NCBI GenBank assembly: GCA_043747875.1
Contig: JAYTOI010000003.1
Location: 1 to 64,000 of the forward strand
Reading direction: 5' to 3'
DNA from: CADEED01 sp043747875
GTDB lineage: Bacteria; Pseudomonadota; Gammaproteobacteria; Steroidobacterales; Steroidobacteraceae
DNA length: 64,000 bases
In this document: one piece after another, positions 16,537-25,982 of the stretch
Layout of the letters: the number at the start of each line of letters is the position of its first letter
Position numbering within the stretch: position 1 is the first letter of the stretch
Made by a program: the position numbers and the translations under genes
Notes under the pieces: model-generated
Told to the model about the DNA's origin: nothing
What the model saw: the letters and a program-made list of their open reading frames with translations, nothing else
The model's database searches: none

Positions 16537-17943
16537 TCAAAAGTAAAGTTCGATTTCCGGATAGGCGGCCGATGCGCCGTCAAGCAGGTGATTGTCTTTG
16601 TTCTTCAACGACAGATCGAAGAACGCGGCGATGTACGCGCGTTGAACGGCAATCGAGCGGGCCGGTTGGAGATTTCCCCTCTGAAGTTGCGGTGGGATGA
16701 CGCGGGTGTCCACCAACTGCCGCACCAGGCTCCGCAGGTCCTCGAAGTCGCCGTGTATCCCGCCGACGAGGTTGGCAAGGCGCCGATAGCCGGTCAGCTC
16801 GGAATAAAATCCATTCAGCAACACGCCGGTGCGTTCCGGGCTTTTGCTGCTGGTGATGGCCATGAAGGACCGCGCACCAACTAGTTTGGCGACTCGCGCC
16901 AACTCCTTTCTCGTCTCCTCGAGTCTCGTCGCCGGGGGGGATGCGTGCGCGCCGTTGAGTGGAAAGATGCTCCCGTCCAGATCGATTCCGGCCGCGATCC
17001 GGTAATCGAGCGCCAAGGCGTGGGCCGTTGCGCCGCCGCCCACTGAATGACCGAACATGCCAATCCGGGACATGTCCAAGGCTCGATGCAGACCAACAGG
17101 CAAGCGTCGGAGCGCGGCGTCCGGATTCAACCCCGCCGCGAGCTCGGTGAGCTTGTCGATCACGAAGCGGGCGTCCGCGACGTGTACACCCTGCACGACC
17201 TCGCTTCCTATATTCAGGTGTGCGGGGATGTGGAGCGGATCCTCGACTCCCCGTTCGATGCGTCCGTCGGGGAACTCGACCTGGCTGGCATTGTAGGTAT
17301 GGCTCATGGCGACGACGATGTAGCCGCGACTAGCTAGATCTTCCGCCAACATCGTTCCGTGCTCGCGGCCATCGCCACCGGCAGGTGAGTAGAGCACGAC
17401 TGGATAAGGGGATTTGGAGCGCGCGACCGGCGCACCCAGGCGCGCATGCGTGGTCGGGAACGCGACGTTATCGAGCGAGATATCGACAATCGTAGGAGGC
17501 GGGGGAGCCGGCGGCGGGCTGCCTGGGGTTGGACTCACCAGCTCGGCAGGTAGATTTTCCAGGTGGTGTTCCAGCTGAGGACGGTAGTAGACGAGAGTTC
17601 CCGGCGACTTCCAGGCCATCAGCGGCCAAGGCTGTTCCGAGCGAGTCTTGGCAGGCCCATCCTCATGCGCGCGATCGTTGCAGTCCAGATCTGCCGGATA
17701 CCACACGGTGACCATCAACTCCCGCGCATGCGGAGTCGAAAAATAGGGGTCCTGGCGGTTGTAGTCGACCAAGTGCAACGAGACGGCGCCGACATCGAGC
17801 CGCCCGGTCGGCGGGAACAATGTCAGCCGTACACGTGTCCCATGCGTATCCGCAGGGGAGCTCGCAGCCGATGTCGACGTGTGTATGAGGGCGGTGGCAA
17901 CAGCTGCCGCCACGGCTAAAAAGGATCGTCGTTGAATCATCAT
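16537..17943 (-). CDS. Tat-exported alpha/beta hydrolase, PAF-acetylhydrolase-like
   Basis: The 468-residue protein starts MMIQRRSFLAVAAAVATALI, a twin-arginine signal (QRRSFL). The fold shows YPVVLYSPAGGDGREHGTMLAEDLASRGYIVV, the oxyanion-side strand and helix, then IGMFGHSVGGGATA with the nucleophile Ser in GHSVGG, and a late GIHGDFEDLRSL that could supply the His. This is the layout of platelet-activating-factor acetylhydrolase isoform II-like lipases/esterases. The two-component system starts 147 bp away on the other strand, and the gap contains operator-like repeats. The hydrolase may therefore belong to that system's regulon. Confidence 0.75.
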   Translation of the reverse strand: MMIQRRSFLAVAAAVATALIHTSTSAASSPADTHGTRVRLTLFPPTGRLDVGAVSLHLVDYNRQDPYFSTPHARELMVTVWYPADLDCNDRAHEDGPAKTRSEQPWPLMAWKSPGTLVYYRPQLEHHLENLPAELVSPTPGSPPPAPPPPTIVDISLDNVAFPTTHARLGAPVARSKSPYPVVLYSPAGGDGREHGTMLAEDLASRGYIVVAMSHTYNASQVEFPDGRIERGVEDPLHIPAHLNIGSEVVQGVHVADARFVIDKLTELAAGLNPDAALRRLPVGLHRALDMSRIGMFGHSVGGGATAHALALDYRIAAGIDLDGSIFPLNGAHASPPATRLEETRKELARVAKLVGARSFMAITSSKSPERTGVLLNGFYSELTGYRRLANLVGGIHGDFEDLRSLVRQLVDTRVIPPQLQRGNLQPARSIAVQRAYIAAFFDLSLKNKDNHLLDGASAAYPEIELYF

Positions 17944-18018
17944 GCCCTCCTGGAGAGCGAGTGCCGCACTCTCGCGCCACTCTCCTGCTTCCTAGGGCGT
18001 TGAGCATGCGTCAACGAT

Positions 18019-18057
18019 GCTGAGAACAACCTTTGAGTGGCTGAGAAGATTCTCAGC
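18019..18057. promoter_or_regulatory. Candidate response-regulator operator (three GCTGAGAA sites)
   Basis: GCTGAGAA occurs at 18019-18026 and 18040-18047 as direct repeats 21 bp apart, and its inverse TTCTCAGC at 18050-18057 makes a perfect 8-bp-arm palindrome with the second copy. Direct half-sites two helical turns apart are typical for OmpR/PhoB-type dimers. The cluster lies 33 bp before the response regulator start and 76 bp before the divergent hydrolase start. Confidence 0.55.
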
Positions 18058-18089
18058 AACGTCTGGCAACCATCTGTCATCGCTGGAAC

Positions 18090-18770
18090 ATGCGCATCCT
18101 GCTCGTTGAAGATGAAGAGCGTCAGGCAGTAGCGATCGCCCATGGCCTTGCTGCGGAAGGCTTCATGGTCGACGCTGTGCAGAACGGCGCTGACGGATTG
18201 TGGCGTGCGACCGAGGGGCAATATGCCGCCATCGTCCTCGACATATTGCTGCCTGAATTGAATGGCTATGAAGTCTGCACTGCCCTGCGAGAGCGGAAGA
18301 TTTGGACGCCCATACTGATGCTCACTGCAAAAGATGGCGAGTACGACGAGGCGGAGGCGCTCGACACGGGCGCCGATGATTTTCTCTCCAAACCATTTTC
18401 GTACGTCGTGCTTTTTGCGCGCCTGCGCGCGCTGCTGAGGCGAGGCGCTTCGCCCCGCCCTGCCAAACTCAGTGTGGGCGACCTTGAATTAGACCCGGCG
18501 ACACGCGGCTGTCGACGCGGCAACGAGGCGATTGCGCTTACACCACGCGAGTTTGCATTGCTCGAAGTGCTGATGCGCCGATCGGGAGAGGTTGTGCCGA
18601 AACGCACAATCATCGACCTGGTCTGGGGAATGGAGTTTTCCGGCGATCCGAACGTCGTTGAGGTGTACATCGGCTACCTGCGCCGGAAGATCGATCTCCC
18701 CTTCGGCAGGCGCAGCCTCGAGACGCTGCGAGGCGCGGGTTATCGAATGGTGCAGCAACGCAATGGTTGA
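18090..18770 (+). CDS. OmpR/PhoB-family response regulator
   Basis: The 226-residue protein has a receiver domain with acidic pocket D8/E9, phospho-acceptor Asp51 (IVLDILLP), Thr79 and Lys101 (SKPF). It is followed by a winged-helix DNA-binding domain (about 128-224; LTPREFALLEVLMRRSGEVV, VEVYIGYLRRKID, LRGAGYRM). The kinase gene overlaps its last bases (ATG at 18763, stop at 18768), so the pair is translationally coupled. The repeated GCTGAGAA sites upstream are the obvious candidate for autoregulation. The inducing signal cannot be read from the sequence. Confidence 0.9.
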   Translation: MRILLVEDEERQAVAIAHGLAAEGFMVDAVQNGADGLWRATEGQYAAIVLDILLPELNGYEVCTALRERKIWTPILMLTAKDGEYDEAEALDTGADDFLSKPFSYVVLFARLRALLRRGASPRPAKLSVGDLELDPATRGCRRGNEAIALTPREFALLEVLMRRSGEVVPKRTIIDLVWGMEFSGDPNVVEVYIGYLRRKIDLPFGRRSLETLRGAGYRMVQQRNG

Positions 18771-20109
18771 TGCCTCCTCGCTGCGCAAGTTCGCACGCGT
18801 GGGCTCAGTTCGCGGCCGGTTGACCATCGCGGTCGCAATCCTGTCGAGCACCGGCTTGGCTGCGGGCGGCGCGCTGCTGGTTCGAGGTGTCGAATCGACT
18901 GTGATTCGCGCCATTGAAGAGCAGAGTCTGGCCGAGTTGAAAGTCATGCGTACGCAAATTGAAGACGGAGCGCCTGTCGATTCCGTCCTGGTGAGCGGGA
19001 GAGATCGCACTGTTTCGTTCGTGCGGCCTGATGGATCGAAGGTGCAAAAGCCGTGGCCCGCTTCGGTCGGACTGGCCACGTCACCATTAAAATCCGCACC
19101 GAGGCTCCACCATGAGCGCTGGGCTCCCCGATCGGTGGTTGAACTGCCAATCTTCTCCCCGGCGGAGGGACCGCTCAACGCGATAGCGGTGAGCCCGCTC
19201 GATGATGTCCGCCGCAGCACCCGGACTTTGCAGCAAATTCTGAACTTGGGCATACCTGTACTGGTCGTCTTGCTAACTATCGCCACATGGGTTCTGGTTG
19301 GACGAGCCCTCAGGCCTGTTCAGATCATGACCCAACACGCGGCGCTTATCTCCGACGCAAGAGCAACGGACAGGCTCACGGTACCGCCGACCTTCGACGA
19401 AGTGGCTGAGCTCGCCCGCACGCTCAACGGCATGCTCGACCGCATGGCGAAAGGCGCGTTGCGCCAGCGCGAATTCGTGTCCGATGCGTCGCATGAGCTG
19501 CGCAGCCCGATTACCTCCATGCGTGCCCTGCTCGAGGTCGCGATCACTCATCCGGAACGAATGGAACCTGCGTCCGTGCTGCATGGCGTGCTGGCCGAAA
19601 CGACGCGACTCGAACTGCTGGTCGCGGACCTGCTCGCGCTTGCACGTCTGGACGAAGGGTATGTCCGGCTGCGCGAGGAGATCGATCTCGACGACATAGT
19701 GTTCGAAGATGCCGCGCGTGTGCGCACCGTGTCGGTCGACGTGCACGGCGTTACCGGCCTCAAAGTGTGGGGTGAGCGCAAGAGCCTGAGCCATCTCGTG
19801 CGAAACCTGCTCGACAACGCGGCCAGGCACGCGTCGTCCTGCGTGGTGGTTTCCACCCGGCTCGACGGCAATGCATCCGTACTACTCGTCGATGACGATG
19901 GGCCGGGGATTCCTGAGGCTGACCGCGCGCGAGTCTTTGAAAGATTCACACGCCTCTCCTCGAGTCGCTCCCGAGACACCGGTGGCACGGGGCTGGGTCT
20001 CGCCGTCGTGCAACGCATCGCCGAGCAGCACGGCGCAATGGTTCGGATAGAACGATCGCCTCAGGGCGGCGCGCGCCTGGAGGTGCGCTTTCCGTCGCCA
20101 CGCAGGTGA
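18763..20109 (+). CDS. Membrane sensor histidine kinase
   Basis: The 448-residue kinase starts inside the end of the regulator gene. It has a first membrane helix (LTIAVAILSSTGLAAGGALLV), a periplasmic sensor of about 115 residues, a second helix (LGIPVLVVLLTIATWVLVG), a HAMP linker (RALRPVQIM), and a HisKA dimerisation helix with SHELRSPI (His244). The ATPase has the N box NLLDNAARHA, G1 DDDGPGIP, F box FERF and G2 GTGLGL. All motifs needed for autophosphorylation are present. The periplasmic domain is short and unrecognised. Upstream in-frame codons back to 18592 overlap the regulator's DNA-binding domain and are not used. Confidence 0.9.
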   Translation: MVDASSLRKFARVGSVRGRLTIAVAILSSTGLAAGGALLVRGVESTVIRAIEEQSLAELKVMRTQIEDGAPVDSVLVSGRDRTVSFVRPDGSKVQKPWPASVGLATSPLKSAPRLHHERWAPRSVVELPIFSPAEGPLNAIAVSPLDDVRRSTRTLQQILNLGIPVLVVLLTIATWVLVGRALRPVQIMTQHAALISDARATDRLTVPPTFDEVAELARTLNGMLDRMAKGALRQREFVSDASHELRSPITSMRALLEVAITHPERMEPASVLHGVLAETTRLELLVADLLALARLDEGYVRLREEIDLDDIVFEDAARVRTVSVDVHGVTGLKVWGERKSLSHLVRNLLDNAARHASSCVVVSTRLDGNASVLLVDDDGPGIPEADRARVFERFTRLSSSRSRDTGGTGLGLAVVQRIAEQHGAMVRIERSPQGGARLEVRFPSPRR

Positions 20110-20413
20110 GGGGATCAACCGATCAACCGGCCATTTCCGCAAGCGTCCGGCCTCGACACAGCCGCATGCATGGCTCCATCTAGCTTCAACCAGCCCACCA
20201 TGGCTGACAAGAAACCATGAAAGTTGTTTGCATTCGGCAAACGGTCCGGGCAGAATTTTCGCCACTTCCGTCACGCGCGCCGGTGTCGGACTCACGACAC
20301 GGATAGTTAGGATATCCCGCTGATGCAATGGTCGTCGCGCCAGATACCGGGCGCGACCGGCAAGTGCGCGCGTCTCCGGCGACAAGGGATCATCAGGATG
20401 ATGAGGGTTTCAA
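20110..20413. other. Intergenic region, possibly a decayed gene
   Basis: No convincing gene is seen in these 300 bp. A minus-strand frame that reads into the kinase gene has a moderately protein-like start (SPETRALAGRARYLARRPLH) but no ribosome binding site and lies antisense to a firm gene. Confidence 0.3.
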
Positions 20414-20530
20414 ATGGCGGCAAATCTCCACTGCATGGGCAATGTCAGTCACGTGGCGATCGCCGTTCGTGAGCTCGACGCTGCGGAATCCGGTGCTGCA
20501 GTGACCACAACGGCAGAGGTAGTGCAGTGA
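20414..20530 (+). CDS. 38-residue ORF resembling the start of a VOC/glyoxalase-fold protein
   Basis: The ORF reads MAANLHCMGNVSHVAIAVRE and continues LDAAESG to a TGA that overlaps the GTG start of the acyltransferase gene (GTGA at 20527). 'VSHVAIAVRELDAAE' is the typical first strand and helix of vicinal-oxygen-chelate proteins such as methylmalonyl-CoA epimerase, and nothing follows it. It could be a remnant captured as a leader whose translation couples to the next gene. Its reality as a protein is uncertain. Confidence 0.3.
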   Translation: MAANLHCMGNVSHVAIAVRELDAAESGAAVTTTAEVVQ

Positions 20531-21597
20531 TCGGAACCTGGCGATTGCTGCTCGCGTTGGTCGTGGTGTGCGCCCATCTGTTCCACCCTTGGTGGCCTGG
20601 GGCCATGGCCGTGTTCGGGTTCTATGTCATCAGCGGGTTCCTGATGACCGTCATCCTGCACGAGCAATATTCGTTCTCGTGGACTGGTCTGCGCGCGTTC
20701 TGGATCAACCGCGTCCTGCGCATCTACCCTCCTTACTACTTCGCGTGTCTGGTATCCATCGCATTGATCCTCGCGTTGCCCGGTGGCGCAGTGAGCGGGT
20801 TCAACGCCCACCTGTCGATACCCGACACCACGGGTGAGGTCGTCACCAACACTTTGATCTTTGGGCTCATCGACTGGCCCGAGGATCGCAGTAGTCTGGT
20901 CGTGCCGGGTTGGACACTGTTCATCGAGCTCGTGCACTACCTCGTGATTTCGCTGTGGGCGGGGCGCAGCCGCACGACTGCATTCGTTTTTCTTGCCCTG
21001 TCGGTGGGATATATCGTCGTGGTCTATCTGTTCCTCGACGGCAACTTCGGCTTTCGCTACCTGTTGCCGCCGGCCGGATCATTCCCGTTTGCCGTGGGCG
21101 CACTGATGTACTTTTATCGAGAGCCCATCGGCCGGATCATCGCCGCCATTGGGTGGACTCGCGCGTTCGCCGCCGCGGGTGTTCTCTACTCACTGGTCTT
21201 CGTCGTCGGTGCGCTGGTCGCGGATCCGCTCGGCGCCTGCCTCTATGCCAGTGTGCTCGCGAGCGCATTGCTGCTCATCGTGCTCTGGCATGCGCCGCCG
21301 TCACCGCTGCGAAGCGCCGACAAGGTGCTTGGCGACCTGTCATATCCGACCTATCTGCTGCACTGGCAGGCCGGCGCGCTGGTCGTGCTGGCCACCGGCT
21401 ACGCGCCGAAGAGCGCGACGGCTTTCGTGCTGTCCATCGGACTCGTGCTCTGCTTCGCATTGGCCGAGCGTCGTCTGGTGAGCATGCCCATCGAAAAAAT
21501 CCGGGCGGCGGTGAAGCAAAGGACGGGAATACTGTTGTCGAAGCACAGAGTGGTCTCGAAACCCGCGCCGCTGCTGCAACAGAAACTCCCTGAATGA
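20527..21597 (+). CDS. Acyltransferase 3 family membrane protein
   Basis: The 356-residue protein has about ten membrane segments. Family landmarks are LLLALVVVCAHLFHP (first helix with the essential His), FGFYVISGFLMT, FWINRVLRIYPPYYFACLVSIAL (R-x-x-R-I-x-P-x-Y) and VVPGWTLFIELVHYL. Such OafA/NodX-like proteins transfer acyl groups to surface sugars such as O-antigen or exopolysaccharide. The GTG at 20527 is preceded by AGAGGT. The family's usual N-terminal segment 'ldglRgiAal' is shortened to MIGTWRLLLAL. No glycan-biosynthesis neighbours are present, so the acceptor is unknown. Confidence 0.8.
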   Translation: MIGTWRLLLALVVVCAHLFHPWWPGAMAVFGFYVISGFLMTVILHEQYSFSWTGLRAFWINRVLRIYPPYYFACLVSIALILALPGGAVSGFNAHLSIPDTTGEVVTNTLIFGLIDWPEDRSSLVVPGWTLFIELVHYLVISLWAGRSRTTAFVFLALSVGYIVVVYLFLDGNFGFRYLLPPAGSFPFAVGALMYFYREPIGRIIAAIGWTRAFAAAGVLYSLVFVVGALVADPLGACLYASVLASALLLIVLWHAPPSPLRSADKVLGDLSYPTYLLHWQAGALVVLATGYAPKSATAFVLSIGLVLCFALAERRLVSMPIEKIRAAVKQRTGILLSKHRVVSKPAPLLQQKLPE

Positions 21598-21711
21598 AAG
21601 CGTCTTTATGTGGCGGTGGCATTCGAGAGTCGCTGATTGCTCCGCGCGCTGGCGGCCGGGCAATCCTGGTATGGGCCGAGACTAGATAGAGGGCCCGGCA
21701 GGCGCCTGTGT

Positions 21712-21747
21712 TGCGCTGCCAGCGCTCGAAAAAGCGCTGGCAGCGCA
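21712..21747. terminator. Perfect 15-bp stem-loop between convergent genes
   Basis: TGCGCTGCCAGCGCT pairs perfectly with AGCGCTGGCAGCGCA around the loop CGAAAA. It lies between the acyltransferase gene (ends 21597) and the acetylesterase gene (ends 21807), so it can serve both. No U-tract follows on either strand. Confidence 0.6.
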
Positions 21748-21806
21748 GCAACAGGAACGATCACCGTGTCGGATCGCCAATGGATTTTGCAGCGCGATGC
21801 GTTGCC

Positions 21807-23726
21807 TTACTGCCGCAAGTCGACCTGGATGCCCATGTTTTGGCGACGAATTTCATTGACGATCATCTGGGCAAACAGTGCCGCACCCATTTCATTGGAG
21901 TGAGTTCTGTCGCTGCCGACGAAATTCGCCTGCGCCGCGGATTGCCCGATGCTGGCCGCCCAGTCATTGGAAAGCTTCATCAAGTCGATCAACGGGACTC
22001 GCTGCGCATTCGCCACGCCGATGAGTTCATTGCGAATGTTCAGATTTCCCCAGATATGTTGGGCAGACAAGGGATCGCCAGTGTTGCGTATCATGGGACT
22101 GATCAAAATCGGATTTGCGCCCTTGCTGCGAATGGCAGTCACCATATTCGTGATTCGCGACCGATAGAGCGATGCAGAGGTGGTCTTGTCGTTGTGACCC
22201 AGTTGGATCATCACCCAGTCACCGGATCTCAGCCGGGCGTTGATCAGGTTCCACAAGGAGCCGCCGTCGGTCCGGAACGCCGCGGTGCTCTCGCCGGAAT
22301 CCGCGTAGTTAGACACGGCTATGCCGTTTCCAAAATAGGCCGGAATGAACTGACCCCAGCCCGTGAATCGCAAAGCGGGCACCGCCTGCAATTGAGGTGA
22401 CTGATCGGCGACGGTCGAATCCCCTGCGATGAACAATGTTTTCGGGTTGGTCACCGGACTGACGGCCAGGCCAGTCAAGGCGCCGGCACCCTTGGTGACA
22501 CGCAGATTCAAGCCCGCAGTTCCACGATCCGCCAGAAGAGGCTCGCCTTCCGGATCGCGAACATTCACCAGCAGATTCACACAACGGGCGGTTGGACTGT
22601 CCTGTTGGGGCGAGGTGAGCATGCGCCGCCGCGATTCGGCAAAGACTTCGAGTTCACCGGTGTACGCGCCATCAAACCTCATGGTCACGCGGTAGTTGCC
22701 GACACCTCCACCCAGGAGGCATACCGCCGGATTGCCGCTGCAGGAAGACAGCAAGTTGTTACTGGGCGTGATATCGCCACATGCCTCTGCAACGCTACAG
22801 GCCCCCGCCCTCAGCCCGGTACCGACCACTGTCAGGGAGTCGACGTTGGGCAGGCCGTCCGCGACTCGCGGCAGCAGGCGTACGGAGTTTTTTCCGGCGC
22901 GCAGCGCAACGGAAATGCTTTCACTGGTCCAGTTCGTGAATGCACCGGTTGAAGCAAAATTCGCGGTACCCGCCACCGCACCGTTCACCTCGATGTTTGC
23001 CGGGCGGTTGGTGGTGGCTGCGAATCGGACACGCAACATCACGCTCGTCGCGTTGTCCGCGTCGATGCTGTAAGTCACACCCGCACCGAGTGCATTGTTG
23101 GGATTGGCAAACCCACTGCCGGTAAAACCGGCATTGTTGCTATCTATCGTCCCGTCCACACCGCAAAAGCCGGTGGTGTTTTCTTCGATCAGGATTTCAG
23201 TGCTGCCACCGCCGCACGCTGCCGCCTGCGCACCACCGCCTCCCGTGACAGCCAGCGAATCGATATTCGCCAACCCGCCGCTGCTGGTTGCTTCCAGGCG
23301 GACACTGTTGCGACCCGCGTTCAGGCTGACCGTGGTAGTGACCGTGGTCCAACTAGTCCACAAACCCGTCGACGGAAACCCGACCGTAGCCACGGTGGCG
23401 CCGTTGATCTTCACGCTGCCCGGCCGGGCGGTCGAGCCGTTGGCAAAGCGCCATTCCAACTGATAGGCGCCGCTGGCCGCCACGTTGACGCTCCAGTCAA
23501 CCCCTCTGGCGATGGCGTTATCGGCGTTGGCAAACCCGCTGCCCGTGAAGCCGCCTTGATTGCTGTCGACCGTGCCCTCCACGCCGCAAAAGCCCAGGGT
23601 GTTCTCCTGGATCGTCGCGCCAACTTGCGCGCCGGCTGAAGAGACCCAGAGTGCCGCGGTAACGGCGACCAATGTAGAGATGAGTTGCCGCTTTCGGTCG
23701 AAGAGGCGTTTTCTAACTAGTTCCAT
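21807..23726 (-). CDS. Rhamnogalacturonan acetylesterase-like SGNH hydrolase (CE12) with carbohydrate-binding modules
   Basis: From the ATG at 23726 the product is 639 residues; an ATG at 23732 is only 3 bases from GGAGG, whereas 23726 lies 9 bases from it. After a signal sequence (LISTLVAVTAALWVSSAGAQ) come two beta-sandwich modules, each starting IQENTLGFCGVEGTVDSN or EENTTGFCGVDGTIDSN, with GGFTGSGFAN and RNSVRLEATSSGGLANIDSL (CBM35/CBM6-like). The catalytic domain has FIAGDSTVADQ (Ser), SGESTAAFR, QLGHNDK and SDRTHSN (Asp/His), the CE12 block pattern. Such enzymes remove acetyl groups from rhamnogalacturonan. The first module and 5' UTR are near-duplicates of those of the GH53 gene at 27664. 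Confidence 0.8.
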   Translation of the reverse strand: MELVRKRLFDRKRQLISTLVAVTAALWVSSAGAQVGATIQENTLGFCGVEGTVDSNQGGFTGSGFANADNAIARGVDWSVNVAASGAYQLEWRFANGSTARPGSVKINGATVATVGFPSTGLWTSWTTVTTTVSLNAGRNSVRLEATSSGGLANIDSLAVTGGGGAQAAACGGGSTEILIEENTTGFCGVDGTIDSNNAGFTGSGFANPNNALGAGVTYSIDADNATSVMLRVRFAATTNRPANIEVNGAVAGTANFASTGAFTNWTSESISVALRAGKNSVRLLPRVADGLPNVDSLTVVGTGLRAGACSVAEACGDITPSNNLLSSCSGNPAVCLLGGGVGNYRVTMRFDGAYTGELEVFAESRRRMLTSPQQDSPTARCVNLLVNVRDPEGEPLLADRGTAGLNLRVTKGAGALTGLAVSPVTNPKTLFIAGDSTVADQSPQLQAVPALRFTGWGQFIPAYFGNGIAVSNYADSGESTAAFRTDGGSLWNLINARLRSGDWVMIQLGHNDKTTSASLYRSRITNMVTAIRSKGANPILISPMIRNTGDPLSAQHIWGNLNIRNELIGVANAQRVPLIDLMKLSNDWAASIGQSAAQANFVGSDRTHSNEMGAALFAQMIVNEIRRQNMGIQVDLRQ

Positions 23727-24014
23727 GACCATGTTCCTCCGTGATGGATCGTCCGCATGAAATACACGCCACAGTCCTCCAGCGCAGGCCAGGAGGAGAA
23801 GGGTGTCTGGAAGCATATTCAGCGCTGGAATGGCTCTGCCATTACCGTCACGGGCACCGAGGTCGGGGCGGCGCCCGAACAGGTGACCACCGCGCCCCTT
23901 CAGGAATTCAGACAGGTGCGAACATACTCCGGTCGCGCGAAGTATTCGAGCCAGCTCGGCCGCCATTCTCCGGGAGTGGTTCTGACGTTCGGTTGGTGTG
24001 CAGTCAAACCGTCG

Positions 24015-25982
24015 TCAAGAGGATGTTCCGCGGCACCGCATCGCTCTGCGAACGCCGGTCGAGGCCGTTGCGAAACTCTCATCGGCAACCCGGACCAGAT
24101 TGCGGCCATCTTCCTTTGCCTGGTAAAGCGCAGCATCGGCGCGGGCAATGAGATCATCGAGCGATTGCACATCAGCCTCGTTGGTGGCGAGGCCCGCGCT
24201 GAGGGCGACGCGCAGCCCGGCACCGGTGGCCGGAAGCGCAATGCCCAGCGCGCGCGAACGCACACGCTCGAGAATCACCAGGGCTACATCGAGTGTCGTG
24301 CCGGGCATCACCAGCAGAAATTCCTCACCGCCCCAGCGACCCAGGATATCCGAGTTGCGAATGGAGCCCCGGCACACGCGCGCAAAGTCTTTGAGGACCT
24401 TGTCGCCGCCGGCATGGCCGCAGCGATCATTGATACTCTTGAAATGATCGAGGTCGATGATGGCGGCGGTGAGCGGCACGTGCGCCGCCGATGCATTTTG
24501 CAGCGCCGCGGAAGCGAGTTCGAAGGTGTGTCGCCTGTTTGGCAGAGCGGTCAGGCCGTCCTGGTTTGCGAGCAGCACGAGCTGACGACGATGGCGCCAG
24601 TTCGAGATCAAGTGAAATGTCAGCAGCGCGATGATCAGCGCGCCCGCGCTAGCTACCATCGTCGTGAAATGCGCCTGTTCCCTTTGCCGATCCTGCGCGA
24701 TTTTCAAGTGACGCTTCAGCTCGGCATTGCGCTCGAGCTCGCGATCGGTTTCAAAGCGGGCGCGCAGTGTCGCCGCCTGGCGTACCCGCCGCGCTTCGTC
24801 GACAGCCAGGTAGCGCTTCAGGTATTCCTCGAGATCGGCATGGGCAGCCCGAAAATTGCCGACCGCCGAGTTGGCGCGCGAACGCAGCTTGAACAGCGCC
24901 GGAACTTGGCGTGGCTGCATATCGGCACCTTCATTCTCGAGGATCTCGTTCAACGTCGCGAGTGCCGCGGATGCGTGACCCTGTGTGAGATCGATCTGTG
25001 CCAGCCCCGCGCGCGCCTGCTTGGCAACGTCCATGGAGTGCGCCGCCGCAAATACCCGCAGCGCGTTCGTGCAGCGTTCCCTGGCTTGCGACAGCGCACC
25101 GATTTCTATCTGCACCTCGCAAAGACGCAGGTCCGAGAATGCGATGCCTTGCTCGTCTTTCAGCGCCACGCTGAGCTCACGCGCCTTCGTAAACTCATCG
25201 ATCGCGGCCGTGAAGCTGCGGGTTTCCATCAAGATGGCGCCACGCAGGAATCTCGATACCGAAACGCTCAGCTGTGCATTCTGCGTGGTGTTCCAGTCGA
25301 TCACCTCGGCGTTCAAGGCCAGCGCCTGTTTGTAGTCCCCCATGTCGCGCATGAGTGAGGACAATGCCGACGCCGCCAGCATGCGCTGCTCGAGCCGGTT
25401 GTGTGCCACGCTGCTTTGATAGGCGTGTGTGAGGCTGGCGATGGCGAGATCCGCGTGATCCTGGCGGATCAGCAAGATGCCTTCGGTGATCAGCAGGCAA
25501 GACTCCGCAACGGTGTCCGCTGCCTGGGCAGACCGCGCCATCGAAATCGACTTGATAGCCGCATCGATCCCGGCCCGGTCATAGACGTTTTCGGCAAATA
25601 CGGAGAGCAGCGCCAGGTGAACTGGACTCTTTGTGTCTGGAATCAGCTTCAAGCCGGCCAGCGCGGCAGCGCGCGCATCGCCGTCCAGTTCCAACGCCGA
25701 GTAACTCTGCGCTTGAACTGCAAGTAGCGAGGCGGTGAACGCCGGATCCGGCGGCGGGGACCGTGTCGCCAGCGAATCCAATTCGGCGCGGGTCAGCGCC
25801 AGCGCCCTGGCTGGATTCTGTGCCACCAGGACTTGAAGGGGTCGGATCGCCGGGTCAGCACTGTTGAGGCAGGCGGCTTCGATCGCAGCGGTGGCACAGA
25901 TACTCGCCAGAACGAAGATGCTGCGCAGACAGGTGCGCGCATGTCTCGATAAGAGCTGCAGCGCGTTTCCGAGACAAGACAT
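24015..25982 (-). CDS. TPR-containing diguanylate cyclase (GGDEF)
   Basis: The 655-residue protein has an N-terminal export signal or membrane helix, about 350 residues of tetratricopeptide-like helical repeats (periplasmic), a membrane helix (VASAGALIIALLTFHLI) and a C-terminal GGDEF domain. The active-site signature reads WGGEEFLLV, with GRWGGEEF preceded by RNSD, an RxxD inhibitory I-site at the expected five-residue distance. NQDGLTALPNRRH and DLDHFKSINDRCGH are the nucleotide- and metal-binding blocks. It should make cyclic di-GMP and be product-inhibited. It lies between the two glycan genes on the same strand but is separated from GH53 by two opposite-strand genes. Confidence 0.85.
   Translation of the reverse strand: MSCLGNALQLLSRHARTCLRSIFVLASICATAAIEAACLNSADPAIRPLQVLVAQNPARALALTRAELDSLATRSPPPDPAFTASLLAVQAQSYSALELDGDARAAALAGLKLIPDTKSPVHLALLSVFAENVYDRAGIDAAIKSISMARSAQAADTVAESCLLITEGILLIRQDHADLAIASLTHAYQSSVAHNRLEQRMLAASALSSLMRDMGDYKQALALNAEVIDWNTTQNAQLSVSVSRFLRGAILMETRSFTAAIDEFTKARELSVALKDEQGIAFSDLRLCEVQIEIGALSQARERCTNALRVFAAAHSMDVAKQARAGLAQIDLTQGHASAALATLNEILENEGADMQPRQVPALFKLRSRANSAVGNFRAAHADLEEYLKRYLAVDEARRVRQAATLRARFETDRELERNAELKRHLKIAQDRQREQAHFTTMVASAGALIIALLTFHLISNWRHRRQLVLLANQDGLTALPNRRHTFELASAALQNASAAHVPLTAAIIDLDHFKSINDRCGHAGGDKVLKDFARVCRGSIRNSDILGRWGGEEFLLVMPGTTLDVALVILERVRSRALGIALPATGAGLRVALSAGLATNEADVQSLDDLIARADAALYQAKEDGRNLVRVADESFATASTGVRRAMRCRGTSS

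Noticed and set aside
23757..25358. 533-residue plus-strand frame
   Set aside because: It lies opposite the TPR-GGDEF gene, whose motifs are complete; the frame is an effect of high GC at third positions.
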